The position numbers were made by a program, and so were the translations under genes. From positions 1,695,001-1,759,000 of the forward strand of contig JAJTWR010000458.1 in NCBI GenBank assembly GCA_021613335.1: a stretch of DNA of 64,000 nt, given 5' to 3'. Positions 43,275 through 55,500 of this stretch are shown here, in pieces (position 1 is the first letter of the stretch; every line of letters starts with the position of its first letter). The notes under the pieces were generated by a model, which did no database searches, was not told where the DNA came from, and worked only from the letters and a program-made list of their open reading frames with translations. This DNA comes from Whitmania pigra. Taxonomy: Eukaryota > Annelida > Clitellata > Hirudinida > Haemopidae.

Positions 43275-44050
43275 ATCGGTCGGTAGTTACTGGGGTCATT
43301 TTTATGTAAAGTGGTCATATAAGCAGATCTCCAATCATGGGGTAGTTCGTGTATATTGAAGAAGTTGAAAATGTGGCAGAGTGGCAAGTAGCTAGCACCT
43401 GGAGACAGTGCCTCAAATCTTCCATATCGGCCGCAATTTCCCAATTTGGCCTTTTCAAGGATCTGTCTCCTTTTTGCTCTGCATCTGTTCCTTGCGAACT
43501 TGGAAGCGCCTTTGCACAAGAAGTAAATCTTTCTCTGGGGAACAGATTCCTGAGCGTTGGCGTAGGCGCAGGCAGCCTTTAATGCATCAACTGCCACCTG
43601 ATTGGAGAACCTGATTGGGGCGCCAAGTAAAACGGCTATGCGCTATTGCGTAACTGCAGCCGGACAGGACATGTCTGAGAGTCTGTCGCATTTGGATAAT
43701 TTTATATCTCAAATCTATAGCAAATTGTCGCGTGAGGGCACCACGTCATAAATTGAGCGGACGACAAAGGCCAGTTTGAGTGGAGATATGTTCCACATTT
43801 CATTGCATGTGATCGATTTCTGCACAGCGTCCTCCCACATAGTTTATTGTCCAAGTTGGGCCTGCTGTACCGCCTTTGAAATTCGTTCGCTCTCCATCTC
43901 CCTACGATTTTCTTGCAACAATAGCAGGGCTCTAACTGGAGCACTCGTTTTGGACCATCTTGTGAAGTGACGGGCATGCTGGATTTGGTTCCTTATTTCT
44001 TCAAACTTCAAGGCTTCTGCTGCGTTTTTTAGCCTCTTTGACAAGCTCAA

Positions 44051-44641
44051 TCAATCATTCTGTATTCACGACCCCCACAACTCTAATTAAACCAAGGAAT
44101 TGGAAGTCAGTTGAAAAATGTAAATTATAAAATTTGTATATTTTTGAGTCTATAAAATCTATGAAAAATTCCTATTTGATGTGAGTGCTTTCCTTATACT
44201 GACATTTCCCTGTAAAGTTATCTCAGTCCGCCAGAGTTCTTGGTAATACAATGTGCGCTTTTATCTTAATTTAATTTAAATTAATTTCACTAAATTATCG
44301 AAAATACTCGAAAATATTATGTTACAAGATTTACCAACAACCATTCCCCTTCTCGTTGTAGTGAATAATGGTCTCTGATGTCATCATGTGGATCAACTCC
44401 ATTTGTGTGTGAATCATCTGATCTTTTGCGACCAACAATTGTAAACAAAATTAATTCAATTTTTTAAGACATTTATTACTTGCGATGAGAACACTTACTT
44501 TATGGAAATCGTTTTTAAAATTATATTTTATATATTTTATTTTAAAATAATATTGAACGTAAATTAAATCTTTTTTATTGAAATTGGCTTAAACGTCTGC
44601 TTTTATATCATGAATTAAAGTATCGATAAAATTAAGAAGAT
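44051..44641. other. Intergenic AT-rich DNA upstream of the RING gene
   Basis: No feature is recognised; it presumably contains the promoter of the RING gene. Confidence 0.4.
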
Positions 44642-45717
44642 ATGTCGTGCATTCAAGATATGAGTTTAGCGACAGAAGAAGTGATTAACAAAAAGTCAAC
44701 TGGTGAACTGTTGACTTACTGTCTCGCAGAGTTTTGCGAAGGATTGCCGTTAGACACCGATTACGAAAAGATCGAAGGAGATTTTGAATGTCCAATTTGT
44801 TACGATTCGCTCAACTCAGGAAAAATATCGATGCTGAAGTGTAGACACTTGTTTTGTTTAAATTGCATTAAAAATTTGGACAACGGGTAAATTTATATTA
44901 TTTTTTAACTCATTTAAAATATTGTTTCTTACAGGCATTAAAATGAAATCTTTATGTTTTCAGGAAGAGCTGTCCGATGTGTAGGGAAACTTTTGAAGAA
45001 ACGTTAACGCTGAATATGCCAGTTAATTGTTCAATCGTAAATTTGAAAATGATTATGGATGGACATCGTCCCTGCATGTTTAACTTTGCTCCTATTATGA
45101 AAGAATATGTGGCGGATCTTAATGAAGAATGGAGAAAATTAATCGAATTTATGTTTGAAAGTCAAGTTTTTAAGTCTAACTATGTTGGGGTTAGGGGTGT
45201 AGAACATATAAATTTAAACAAATACGAAGTCGAAGGTACGCTATTGAAGCAAGGAGAAAGTTATGCTATAATTAAAGAAAAAAATGAATCAGCAAAGGTT
45301 ATTGTTGGCTGTACTTTGCCTTGTATGTCCTTAAAACTCGTCATTTCGCCTGACGATGATTCTGATATTGGCCAAGACAACGAGTACGCTGATGAAGCTG
45401 TTGGATATATGAACAAACAATTGGAAGTATGTTGGAGGGTATTTCCAAGTCTCATAAAAAAAGACATATATCACATGCTCGTTCGGAAATTTAAGAACGT
45501 GACATGTTATTTTCTTCTGACTGGAAATCACGAAGGAGGGATTTGCGAGAACCATTATACTCCAATGAAAGAACAGCTTCATAATCTGAAGGTGAGCAAC
45601 TTCAATGCTACCCTTTTAGATGGATTAAGAAGATCCAAGTTTCCAATGTGTAACTTCATGAAATGTGGTCTTCCCGGCGGATATAATGAATATGGCTGTT
45701 GTAAAGCTTTGGAATAA
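44642..45717 (+). CDS. RING-finger protein, putative E3 ubiquitin ligase
   Basis: Exons 44642-44886 and 44964-45717 join across a short GT-AG intron (gg|g, Gly), giving about 332 codons. The C3HC4 RING is split by the intron: CPIC, then KCRHLFCLNC, then after the junction CPMC (roughly residues 55-116). RING domains recruit E2 enzymes for ubiquitin transfer. The C-terminal region has a CUE-like pattern (VFPSLIKKDIYHMLVRKF followed by FLL) that might bind ubiquitin, and ends in a Cys-rich stretch (CNFMKCGLPGGYNEYGCC). I do not recognise the specific family. Two in-frame stops (45715, 45733) are followed by another 105 open codons in the same frame. The gene may therefore be truncated, read through or a pseudogene. 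It is flanked by transposon relics. Confidence 0.7.
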
Positions 45718-45735
45718 AATAATGCTGGAAATTAA

Positions 45736-46053
45736 GATATTGAAGAGCAAGATAGTGAAGATAATGAAGTACAGTATTCAGATAACTCAGAAGAGGAAAT
45801 AAATGGATTTGAATTAATTGGTTTTTATCTAATGAGATATAAAGTTAAAGAATTATTCCCACTTTGTTCGAACTTTAATAATCAAATAAACACCGTTTTC
45901 CTGTGCTTGGATTTGTTGAGGTCGCTTATCACAAAATATATATTTCAAATTGTTTTAAAATCTGATTTTGATATTAAATTTCCAAAAATAAATTTAAAGC
46001 CACTTACACTTAATATTAACTATTTTTTAGCCGTAAATTGCATGAGCAGTTAA
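45736..46053 (+). other. In-frame open extension after the RING gene stops
   Basis: It is in the same frame as the RING ORF. It begins acidic (DIEEQDSEDNEVQYSDNSEE) and continues about 105 codons to a TAA at 46051-46053. No domain is recognised. It could be the former C-terminus of the RING protein or a separately spliced exon. Confidence 0.35.
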
Positions 46054-46189
46054 AGTAAAGATGGCTGAACAAACCAACAGAAGGATCAAGAATAAAAATC
46101 AAAACAAAAATATAATTTATTGGAAAATTCATATTATTATTATTATACTATTTGAAATGCACAATAATGGCAGCAACACCAACAGCATC

Positions 46190-47575
46190 ACACAAAAAAA
46201 CCAGTAGCATACCAAGGAGGTTGCGGCAGGTGCTAGGGGGAGGCATTTTGAGAGGGAACGTAAAAAATAAAAAATCGGCTACCTCCTCTCCTCAGTGTTT
46301 TGCTGTGTCCCTTGAAGAGTCAGATTTCAGCAAGTTCATGATCTTTGCAAACAAACACGCCGTCAAATCCGCTTGATGATAATTATGATTGGCGTAGCTG
46401 ATGAACACATAGAGAAAAAAGTTCATGATCGAAAGTAACAGATTGAGTTATTTTATAGAAGCTTCAGGAAACGATAAAATCGATGGTGCCTTTCAACATT
46501 TGAGCTCGATACATAGATTCTGCCCTTAATATTGTGATCTTCCTAGGCCGGGCTATAAGTGCTGCCAGAGGAGAGCACTCTTTCTCCAAACTTAAGTTAA
46601 TAAAAAACTACCTTCGATTATCGAATTGCCGGTTAAGGCTTGTATTGGGACAATTGAAATTAGGTTTGTGCACCAATACAGAAGTCAACACAGTGTCCCT
46701 GAACTGGCAAGATCGTGTCGGTAAGATCAATTGAGATGTTCTCTCCAGAAACAACTTTCAAAATTATTTTTAATTGGATTTTATTTATTTTAATGGCTGT
46801 AGTTTGCTTGCAATTCAATACTGAAAAGATTTCAACTTAACATGTCTTGAGATATTTAAAGCACATATGTTCTTCCACAGTTCCTAGGCATTATAAAGCA
46901 TATACATTTCGGATGCAGAAATTTTGATGAACATTATCAGTCAGAGCAGCGTGGTTATTGAATAAGAGGACTTCAAAACGAATTCCACAAATTCCTAATA
47001 ATTTTAAAAAAATTGAAAATTTTCCTAGAATTTATATGCGGACATTTTTAAAAAATATTTGAAATATAGTATCCATATATTATAATTTAAAACTTCGCAA
47101 TTGAACATAAGTTGAGAGTCTGCTAACTTCAGCTACGTTAAAGATTAGACTTTTACCAATATATAAAGGTCTGGTGGCGTAAGATAAGTTTATTTATTTT
47201 TATTTGTTTGATTAAAGTTCGTTGCATAACTAGGATGATTTGGACTAAAACGTAAGACAAGTGCCAGTCCCGACTGCTTGTGTCCTGTGATATGCCTAGA
47301 CTTATCAGAAAATATCCATGCATTCCAATCAAATTTTAATTCCAATCTAAAAGCTGTTTTCATATTTAAAACTTTATAACATTTGTACATACAAGTGGGA
47401 AATATGCTTAAAAAGGTTTTAAATGTAGTCTTTCCAGCATCTAAAAGTCAAAGGCGTGGCATCAACAACGAAGTTGAGAGGTAGCTCAAGCAATATTACT
47501 TTCGGGGTCAAAAGCATGGCAAGTAATGGCAAGGGATCTCAGCACCAGAAAATTGAGAACCGCCGGTCTAAAGAT
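46190..47575 (+). pseudogene. hAT-family transposon remnant (ZMYM1-like transposase)
   Basis: The left edge has CAGTAGCATACCAAGGAGG, like a decayed hAT terminus. At 46570-46620 the plus strand encodes EHSFSKLKLIKNYLR, the core of the hAT C-terminal dimerisation region of ZMYM1/TTF-type transposases. At 47520-47575, AATTGAGAACCGCCGGTC resembles the usual 3' end of such elements. Most of the transposase is absent or broken. Confidence 0.6.
47195..47262 (-). repeat. SINE tail fragment (family C type)
   Basis: On the minus strand it reads CCAAATCATCCTAGTTATGC followed by AACGAACTTTAATCAAA. This matches the tail of the SINE at 9777-9976 and is close to the family A tail. Confidence 0.55.
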
Positions 47576-47587
47576 AAAGACTCATAA

Positions 47588-47665
47588 TGGCAGCATGGAC
47601 TCGAACCACTTGCTGGCGCACCAACCTAATCATCTAGCTAAGCAGCGGACGCTAATATACGATTA
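47588..47665 (+). repeat. tRNA-headed SINE, family A (copy 3, 5' truncated)
   Basis: It starts within the head (GGCAGCATGGACTCGAACCA, box B) and continues through the tail CCTAATCATCTAGCTAAGCA, then GCGGACGCTAATA. Confidence 0.7.
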
Positions 47666-48470
47666 TTTTTGTCGGAAGCTCAACATCTACATCGTATTCA
47701 TTTAATAGCTTATAGGAACTGTATATGACCCGCTTGACAGAGTTAAGTAATGAACTTACAAATTAAAATAACATAATTTCAAACACAATAACAAAATCTA
47801 GCAACTTTGTGAATTAGAAATATTTAATCTGACCCACAGTTCAATTGCAAGCATCTGCTGTCAGCTACAAAACGGAATTAATCACATGTGATAGCCATGA
47901 ATATGGCCTTGTAAAACAAAGACATCTATCCCCTAAACTATAAATATGAGCAAAATGCGTGGCATTTCAAAATGATAATTGAAATCCCAAGTAAGCATCG
48001 ACAAAACATACTACAGGCAGTTCGACCGAGAGTAGCCACAAACGAGATTCACACAACCACCACGGCTTGCAAAAACCTAACCCACGGCCTATTTGCCTAA
48101 TAGATGAATTGGTTCACCACTAGCAAGCAAAGTGAAAACATCGCAACTTGATCTCAAACATTGAGATCTCAACCCACTAAATGACCAGTAAACGAATGGC
48201 ATCAGAAATGTTACCTCATTATCAGAACAAGATCATTTGCATGCTCTAAGCTAATATGCCATAAAAGCATGCAAAAACCATGTCCACTGCTTCTGGATGA
48301 TGAGCGAAATGTTGTGCATTAAAAAAGAATCAGGAAGCCACATGGGCAAGTGACCAGGCAAAACGCATCCCAAGAATTAAGCTACAGCAGCACCAGAACT
48401 TTCAGCCTAAACTAACCAAACGCAACAACAACTATTTTAATAAACATGATGACAAATATAAAGTCAATTA
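47666..48470. other. Intergenic DNA
   Basis: No coding sequence or repeat family is recognised between the SINE and the 3' end of the cytochrome c1 gene. Confidence 0.45.
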
Positions 48471-48474
48471 CTCA

Positions 48475-48480
48475 TTTATT
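48475..48480 (-). terminator. Poly-A signal of cytochrome c1 gene
   Basis: AATAAA on the minus strand, about 70 bp after the stop codon. Confidence 0.6.
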
Positions 48481-48550
48481 TCCAATAGTATCGGTAATTT
48501 GCTTAATGACAGCATAGCCGATCGCTCTCTTAAATTCTTGCAACCACTGT

Positions 48551-50567
48551 TTACGGTTTTGGCTTGAATGCAATCTTTCTTGACTTCAGGACACTCCATT
48601 TGTGCCTCTTGTAATAGAAGGCAATCAATATAAGAGGCACGCAGATGAACAAAGACTGCAAGAGAAACAATTGAATAAGTCTTTTTCCATTGAATCAATA
48701 GATTTGACTCAAATATACATAATAAGTAAATAATTGAAATGTAATTAATAAAAATCATCATCCCATCATTCAAATAATTATGCAACAAGCCAAAAACCTT
48801 CAATCCCATCCTTTTCCTATCGTCATGCTCAGGTTCGGCGCACCACTTAAGGAAGGTGACAACGTCCTTTGCCATCTGTGATGCTGTCGCAGGAGTACCT
48901 AAGAAATATAATAATCCTCAGAGCTTAAGATCGAGCAAAGTCCAAATCAAAATAAAGCAATCGCTTTTTCTCATGCGTGACTTTTTATGAAATAACCTTT
49001 TACTGGCAACACCTAAATAAAAGTGAAAAAATCTAGGTGCATAAACAATGCACGAACAAACCATCGTCATACTGCACAACATCATTGTACAAGGAACGAG
49101 CCATTCCAATCCAGCCACCAGGGAAGTAAGCATTATAATGGAGATCTGGATTCACTTGAACACCAGCTGGAGGATCACAGTAACCAGTCAAGATGGAGAA
49201 TATGTAATCCTGGATACAGGGTATAAAAATGGATGAATGCAATTAAACACATTTCAATAGGCAATATTTTGTATCGACAAAACTTCAAAGCTTCAACATC
49301 TGAAAGAATCAGTAACATTTCCTAAGGCATTTCAAATTATGATCAGCATACATTTTGATAAAAAAAACCCAATCAAGTAAATATTTTTAATGAAGAGAAG
49401 TCTTAATAATCAATCTAAATTACCTCTTCGCCGTGTCTAGCATTGACAATAAGAGTGAGATCAGGGGGCATAACTCCACCATTGGCGGCTTTGGCAGCCT
49501 CTTCATTAGGATAGGGGTTTGGAAAACGATCTGCAAGTTTTCCAGACCTGGTGAACATGTTACCTTGATCATCAGGACCATCAACCACATCAATCTGGAT
49601 GGGAAATATTTCTTTAATTCAACAGTGAAATATCTAGCATAGTATCAACATGGAATACAATACGTCCTCTTAATAATATTTCCAATCAATGTGGCCATGA
49701 TTTAATGTTATGGCAAAATTTCAATCAAAACCTTAACATAAAATTCCAAACAAATTCTAATAACTGTCATCATTTGGTTTCACCTCGCTGGCTTCACGTA
49801 TTGCCTCCTTCTCGTTAAAGACGTGACCAACAAGATTTCTGTAGTACATGTAGTTCATGCTGTGGCATGCTGCACAGACCTGCTTGTACACCTGATAACC
49901 TCTCCTTATACTGGCATGGTCAAAAGAATCCAAAAATCCCTTGTGATTCCATGGATATGAAGGTGGGTGAAGTTCAATATCTGAAGCTGCAACTGACAAC
50001 TGTAGGGCTGTGGCAAGACCGACAGCACTGCCAACTGCGGTACCAAGTACACCAAATGCCTGAAACCAATCATCTCACCTTAATATTGGAAAGTATAACA
50101 ATACTTCATTTGAACAACTGAATGAGGATAACCCAAACCACCATTTGAGCAACATTTTTACGCAAACTGTGATTGTATAACAAATGTATGTTCTAACGTG
50201 TTACGTGGATAAATCTTTTCTTACAAAATATTCAATGAAGCAAGATTGAAAACCAACTTTAAAGACATAAACATCAAAATAAAACTTACGGCTTTCTTTC
50301 CTTTCGACAAACTTTTAAACGAAAACTTTGCCTGTGAATAAAATAAGTTCTAATGTCTAAAGCATTAAAAACACGAGAAACTTAACCGATGACCAAGGTC
50401 ATCCACAATATAAACAAAACAAATGCTCGATGAATGACGCCCAAGCTGGATTCTTCTTCTAAAAAAAGCCTCACACAAATATAGAGCCATTATACCTGGG
50501 GTATGACTACATTGTGTGGGATTTTCGTACAGACAGCTTTGCAAACACGGCTCACGAGCGTCGCCAT
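48551..50567 (-). CDS. CYC1: Cytochrome c1, haem subunit of respiratory complex III
   Basis: Seven exons in transcription order: 50567-50496, 50331-50290, 50059-49784, 49594-49424, 49209-49062, 48898-48798, 48655-48551. All sites are GT-AG and the phases agree, giving 304 aa plus TAA. The N-terminus ([19 protein letters not shown]) and the next short exon form a mitochondrial presequence, followed by a Gly/Ala-rich sorting segment. The mature part starts at [11 protein letters not shown]. Haem is attached at CAACH. Conserved blocks include [42 protein letters not shown] (Met ligand), [16 protein letters not shown], then a membrane helix ([14 protein letters not shown]) and [12 protein letters not shown] facing the matrix. 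It passes electrons from the Rieske protein to cytochrome c at the inner membrane. It appears fully functional. Confidence 0.97.
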
Positions 50568-51379
50568 CTTCTCTCCGGTCACACACCAAAGAAAAGTGAA
50601 CACTGTCTATCGGAGTTCATCAGATAATTAGTTGATTATTCTGAAATTAAGCTAACTTTTAAATGCTGGCTCAAAATGTATAATTTTATTTATTGCATAC
50701 ATAAATTATAAAATTTTATAATCAAACTAGAATTATGAAAGCGATGAAATGCAGACGATTAGAATGATCAGCAAAGACTTATGAATCTTATGCACAAACT
50801 AATTATTTATAATTTTTATTAGCTCAACTATAGTTTTAAAATATCAAGGTATTATCTCATTGACCTACAACTCTAACTAAAGGTAAATTTGTGATTTTAA
50901 GATCGTGGAACATTGATCTAAATATGGTACAATTCGGCACTACTATATAACGTATTGTGTAACTTGCCAAATATAAAATTATTTTGTGAAGAACACAAGA
51001 GAATGCAGAATTATCCTTTGCGATATTTTAAATATTACACAAATTATGCATAAATTTAAATTTAACGAGCTAGGTCGTTTTATTAAGTTTTAAAAGTAGT
51101 CCAAAGGTACAGGTGTACAAATTAAGTTGCATTAAATACAATTATTTCTGGAATTTGAAAACATTAAAATTGTAAAATTTCATATTTTTCAATAAAAACT
51201 GTTTAACATTAAGTAATAATTATTTTAGTTGTTAAGAAATATCGGGATCTGTGTAATAACCAAATCTTAAACAGATTTAAAAATGCATTTGTTTTAACTG
51301 CAATAGCAAATTTAGTTTAAAAGTGCGAATCATTCAGTTATTCAGCCGAGCAATAAACTATGGAGAAAAATAACTCTTA
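50568..51379. other. Upstream of cytochrome c1, AT-rich
   Basis: It presumably contains the cytochrome c1 promoter at its left edge. Nothing else is recognised. Confidence 0.45.
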
Positions 51380-52560
51380 AAAAGCTGATGTGCAAAGACA
51401 TGCAGGGCCTCGGCAAAGGAAGGGGTGCGGAAGGGACAGTGGAAAAGCTAGGGGGGGAGGTACATATGTCACCGGGCGCCAAGATGCAGGGGCGCCAAAA
51501 TGAGTCAAATCGAAAGATGACTGCAGACGTATCATGTCTACCACACACCATGGACGACTTTTAAAAAGCTGTGCCCATCACAGTAAAGCGGAAGTCTGAA
51601 ACACGTTGGAGCACACGATCAGAAGCTGTTAAAGCTATCCATGAAGGACTGGATGAACTATAGTAGGGCTGCCATACAAATTATCTTAAAGAAAAGATTA
51701 TGACGCCTAAACCAGAAGTGATGCAAAACTGTTACTGCCTTATTGAATTTTATAGTTTGTCCCCGGACGAAAAATTCCTTAGCTGCGCCACTGGAATGAT
51801 GGAATCCAGCTCGGTGACTGCCGTGGTCGGGCATATGACAATACTGGTGTTATGGATTTGCAGCTTCATCTTTGAAATTAATCTAAAAGTGCCACGCACA
51901 GACCATTACAAGCAGTATAACCAGATTCTGTGGTGCTTTACTCTGCTATATTTTTTTGGCACACTGCACCGGTTAGTTTTGTTCTTTTATGCATCTGGTC
52001 AGCGGTCTAAAACTAGGACGTTGAGTAATTCTATGAAAATAAATATTTGAGAGCTTTCCACAGTTTTGAAGGTTAACGGATTTCCAATGGCCATCTTTAA
52101 AATGTCACAAATGCTTAAGCGCCAGATTTATCACTTTTCCAAAATCTGGCCATCATTGGGAATGGCTTTGGAGAGGCAGTAATTAATTTATTCGAAGAAA
52201 CTGAAAAGAAATTATCGAACGCATCTCAGACAAGACACGCCAAAGAAAAAATATGGTCAAAATGTGGAACGATTAAGCGAATCCATTGTGTTGCCAAAAA
52301 TAAATACGCAAGAAATAAATTATTCCCATCTTTTCATTCGACATTTTCTTATTTCGTCTCTATGTTAATATCAGAAAGAGTCATCTTTCTGTATATTATC
52401 TGAGATTCTGCACCAGTTTTAAAAGTTTCCTAACTTCGATCAACTGTAAGTTGCTTCTATGCATGCTGTTTTTCCCAACGTTTCTTGAGGTCGTGATAAA
52501 ATGCAATTTATTCACATCAGAGGAGACGTACAATGAGTGCTAAACGCTGACCTAATTTCT
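51380..52560 (+). pseudogene. hAT-family transposon remnant (second copy)
   Basis: GC-rich terminal-like sequence with G runs and GGGGCGCCAAAATGAG lies at 51400-51510. It is followed by a frame encoding KSETRWSTRSEAVKAI at about 51585-51640, which is the typical TRWS block of ZMYM1-like hAT transposases. The rest is degraded and no catalytic domain is readable. Confidence 0.55.
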
Positions 52561-55500
52561 GCACTTCATTACCAAGCGGAGGACAATATCAACATACAAA
52601 GACAAAGGAAAAAATTGCTGGACAATAATGGAAGGAAGGATTGACTGAATGAATTGAAGAGAAAGAAAGAGAAGGCGTGTTGTAACATGTTCCATATTAA
52701 TTCTTTTACGAGTCTGGCGCTTCCAAGAAAGTGCTCCCTAGCGATGAAGCCACATTGGTACTGATTACGATCCCATCGTCAAAAATCAAAAGTCCAGGAA
52801 ACCTTCTCCCTCTGTAACAGTCATTTTTGTTTTGTAATAGCTTTGTTTTGGTGATCAGCTAACTAGTTATTTATTTATTTTATTGCAAATAATGAGTGAG
52901 ATTCGAGCGTTTCTTCTTCAATTTGCGGGAATAAAACCACCATTGTTTTATTGTGGGTCGGTATTGCCTCGGACTGAGATTGAACTTGGCACCTATTGGA
53001 GAATAGCGTAAAAGTGTTTAAGTCGTTTTCAGGACATTCAGACTATTGGCGGGAGAATTCTCTGGGAGAATTCGCACCTTTGTTGGTTTCGCAAATTTAT
53101 TTCTTGCCGGCCATTTATTGACAACCTGAACTATTAATTTAATTAAGGCAATTATCGAAATGTTGAAGACATTTGAAATTGACAAATAAATAGACAGTAA
53201 ATATATTTCTTAAGTAAATTAGAATATGTTTGGAAATAATGCGTTTAAATGGTTCAAAGACATTAATAACAATTGTCAGTTCTAATAAAATCTTTTAAGA
53301 TGTTATACCTTTTTTATTTTCAATAATCAATTATCTTTAAATAATACAGTAGCATCATTAATTAATTAGGCCATTAATTTTTAAGCAATTATAAACAATA
53401 TAACCGTCATCGCCTGTTAAAAAGAAAGAAAATACGGAAAACATTCTGAGCGATGACGGTGTCTGTGATTATTTTTCAGTGTCACACAAACTTACCAACT
53501 TCACCATTAGCTTATCCTTAATCTCAAACCACATCCTTAAGTTTCTCTTCGAACACCAGCAATATGCGATATTTTAAGATTTTTTTTTAATTTACGCAAA
53601 AAAAGGAGGAAATTGAAAGTTTTAAATTAAAAAAGGAGAATGGAATATTGTGTTTAAACGCATGTCAAGAATACAAAAATATTTCAGAATTTCATTTCGG
53701 CCACTTTAATGGCTTTTGTTCACGTAGGAGTGAAAGTTGAAAATAGATGGTTCGAATAAAGAAAAAGTAATTTAACGAAACACGAAGCCACAAACCTGTA
53801 AATAGATTTACACTGAAAAAACAAAATAAAATAAAAAAAATGCGATAACAATAAATAAAAAAATCTTCAATTATTTCCGATAGAAATGCTCAATTTTAAA
53901 TAAAAAATAATAACAAAATAAATTTAAAAAAAATCAAAATCATCGCGCAAATGATTCAAGTGTCGTGATCCTGCTAAATGACTGGGTGTTTATTGTCCTC
54001 TCCTCTGTTTCCGACAAAAGATTTATCGGTAGCGAATTATTTTCCATCGATGCGCTCTTCCATGGAAGACTTGAATGATCAAGATTTGCATTCCTGTACG
54101 TCTCTCATCCAATCCGTTTATCCACCCATTCACGCGTTACCTGGGCAACGAGACTTGGATAAAAGTTCATAGTGCCTGACTTAATGGAAGTATGAGAGCT
54201 TCTGCAAGGTGCGTGATGCATGGAGGTGCGTTTGTCCGCCAATTTCTGAACAAACTCTACCTGTAAGACCCCAGTGTGACTTGCATGGTAAGTGAACATT
54301 GGTTAATATAGGTTAATGCTTAGAAAAAATTTTTTTTATGCCAATTTCTTTGGAATTTACATTTATTGGTAATAATTTAAATATTTTTTTAAAATTGATC
54401 ATTGTCACGAGAAACAGTTTATCTTAGATAGCAATATGGTAAGTGGACTAGAATTGTCCGTTAATTTGTACATTATTACATTATCACAATATTATATGAT
54501 GTTATTACATTATCATATTATTACGTTGCTTTGATATAATATTTGTTCGTAGAAGAACAAATTAATTTTTTAATCAGAAAAGCATATCTTGCAATGCAAT
54601 ATTTGACGAGTTCATCTAACTGAATCTATTTTATGTTCATTTAAGCAAATTATTTACGTAAATGTTATTTGAAATTACAAAAAAAAAACGCAGGAAAATC
54701 AATTTAGAACAATGCAGTTTGGCAATTCATTGTCAAATTAACGCGCATAATTAATAATTTACTCGCAGACGTGTTTACAAAGATGGAAAAAATACGAACG
54801 AATGCACAGACAAGCGATCTCATTTAGCAGCATTTTAATGGACAAAGTGATGATAATGGCTGTTGCAATTTTTTCCATTTATCCGGGAATGTCCTGCCTT
54901 CCAGTCTTTAACGAAATTTCCATTGCCGAACTTTTCCTTGCATCCAACAAAGCTTTTTGTTGCTCTTTTGTTCGCGGGAAAATTGTAGCAGTTTTTGTCG
55001 ATCGATGAAAAGAGAGATACTGAGTTCCAAAGAGGGTGGAGTCCGGGCAACGGCGCTTTCTGACGTTCCGGCGCCACTGAAAGTCGCTCAGCGCTGGCTT
55101 GATAAGTGATTGGTGGAATGGTTTGATTAAACAGTTTGTTTCACAATTTTGAAATTATTATGTGTTCGAAATTATTAAATCTAAACTTGAAAATATGCGG
55201 AACGTGATTAAATAATTATTTTTATAATCCATTTTAGATAATATTACATTTCCTAATGCTCATAAGTCACAACTGAAGCAAACGACTTCGCTAATGCCTG
55301 TTCAATGAAAGAATTTCGTTGGAAAACATGAAATTTGTTTTTTCGGCATTTCCATGTTCCATCATTCAATGTTGTTGCTTGTTTTTGTTTAAACATCATT
55401 CAATGCTTCTCTGCATTGGTAATACGACAACGTGTTTCTTGTTTGGAGAAAATTATCTTTTAGTTAGGTTATTGTTGTGGTTTGGAATTTATACATGTAA

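Larger units (their letters stand above)
41358..44050 (-). pseudogene. CR1/Jockey-like LINE remnant, interrupted by a foldback element
   Basis: On the minus strand, from right to left: a charged segment (FARNRCRAKRRQILEKAK); RT start with LHKNDPSNYRPI; a 1.2-kb insertion; the continuation SSCCRAMQRMINKDILSYLQ and SPEQHGFL; then FAFKKAFDSVSHQNLL; and GVPQESVLGNTLFLIYIND. The catalytic FADD box is frame-disrupted. Several frameshifts and a missing segment between the endonuclease and RT regions mark it as decayed. Confidence 0.75.

Noticed and set aside
43072..43299. Repeat-rich protein frames (RQNSP-type units)
   Set aside because: They are translations of the foldback arm units, not coding sequence.
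51700..52050. 116-codon frame as a host gene
   Set aside because: It lies within a decayed hAT relic and shows no conserved domain beyond the upstream TRWS block.
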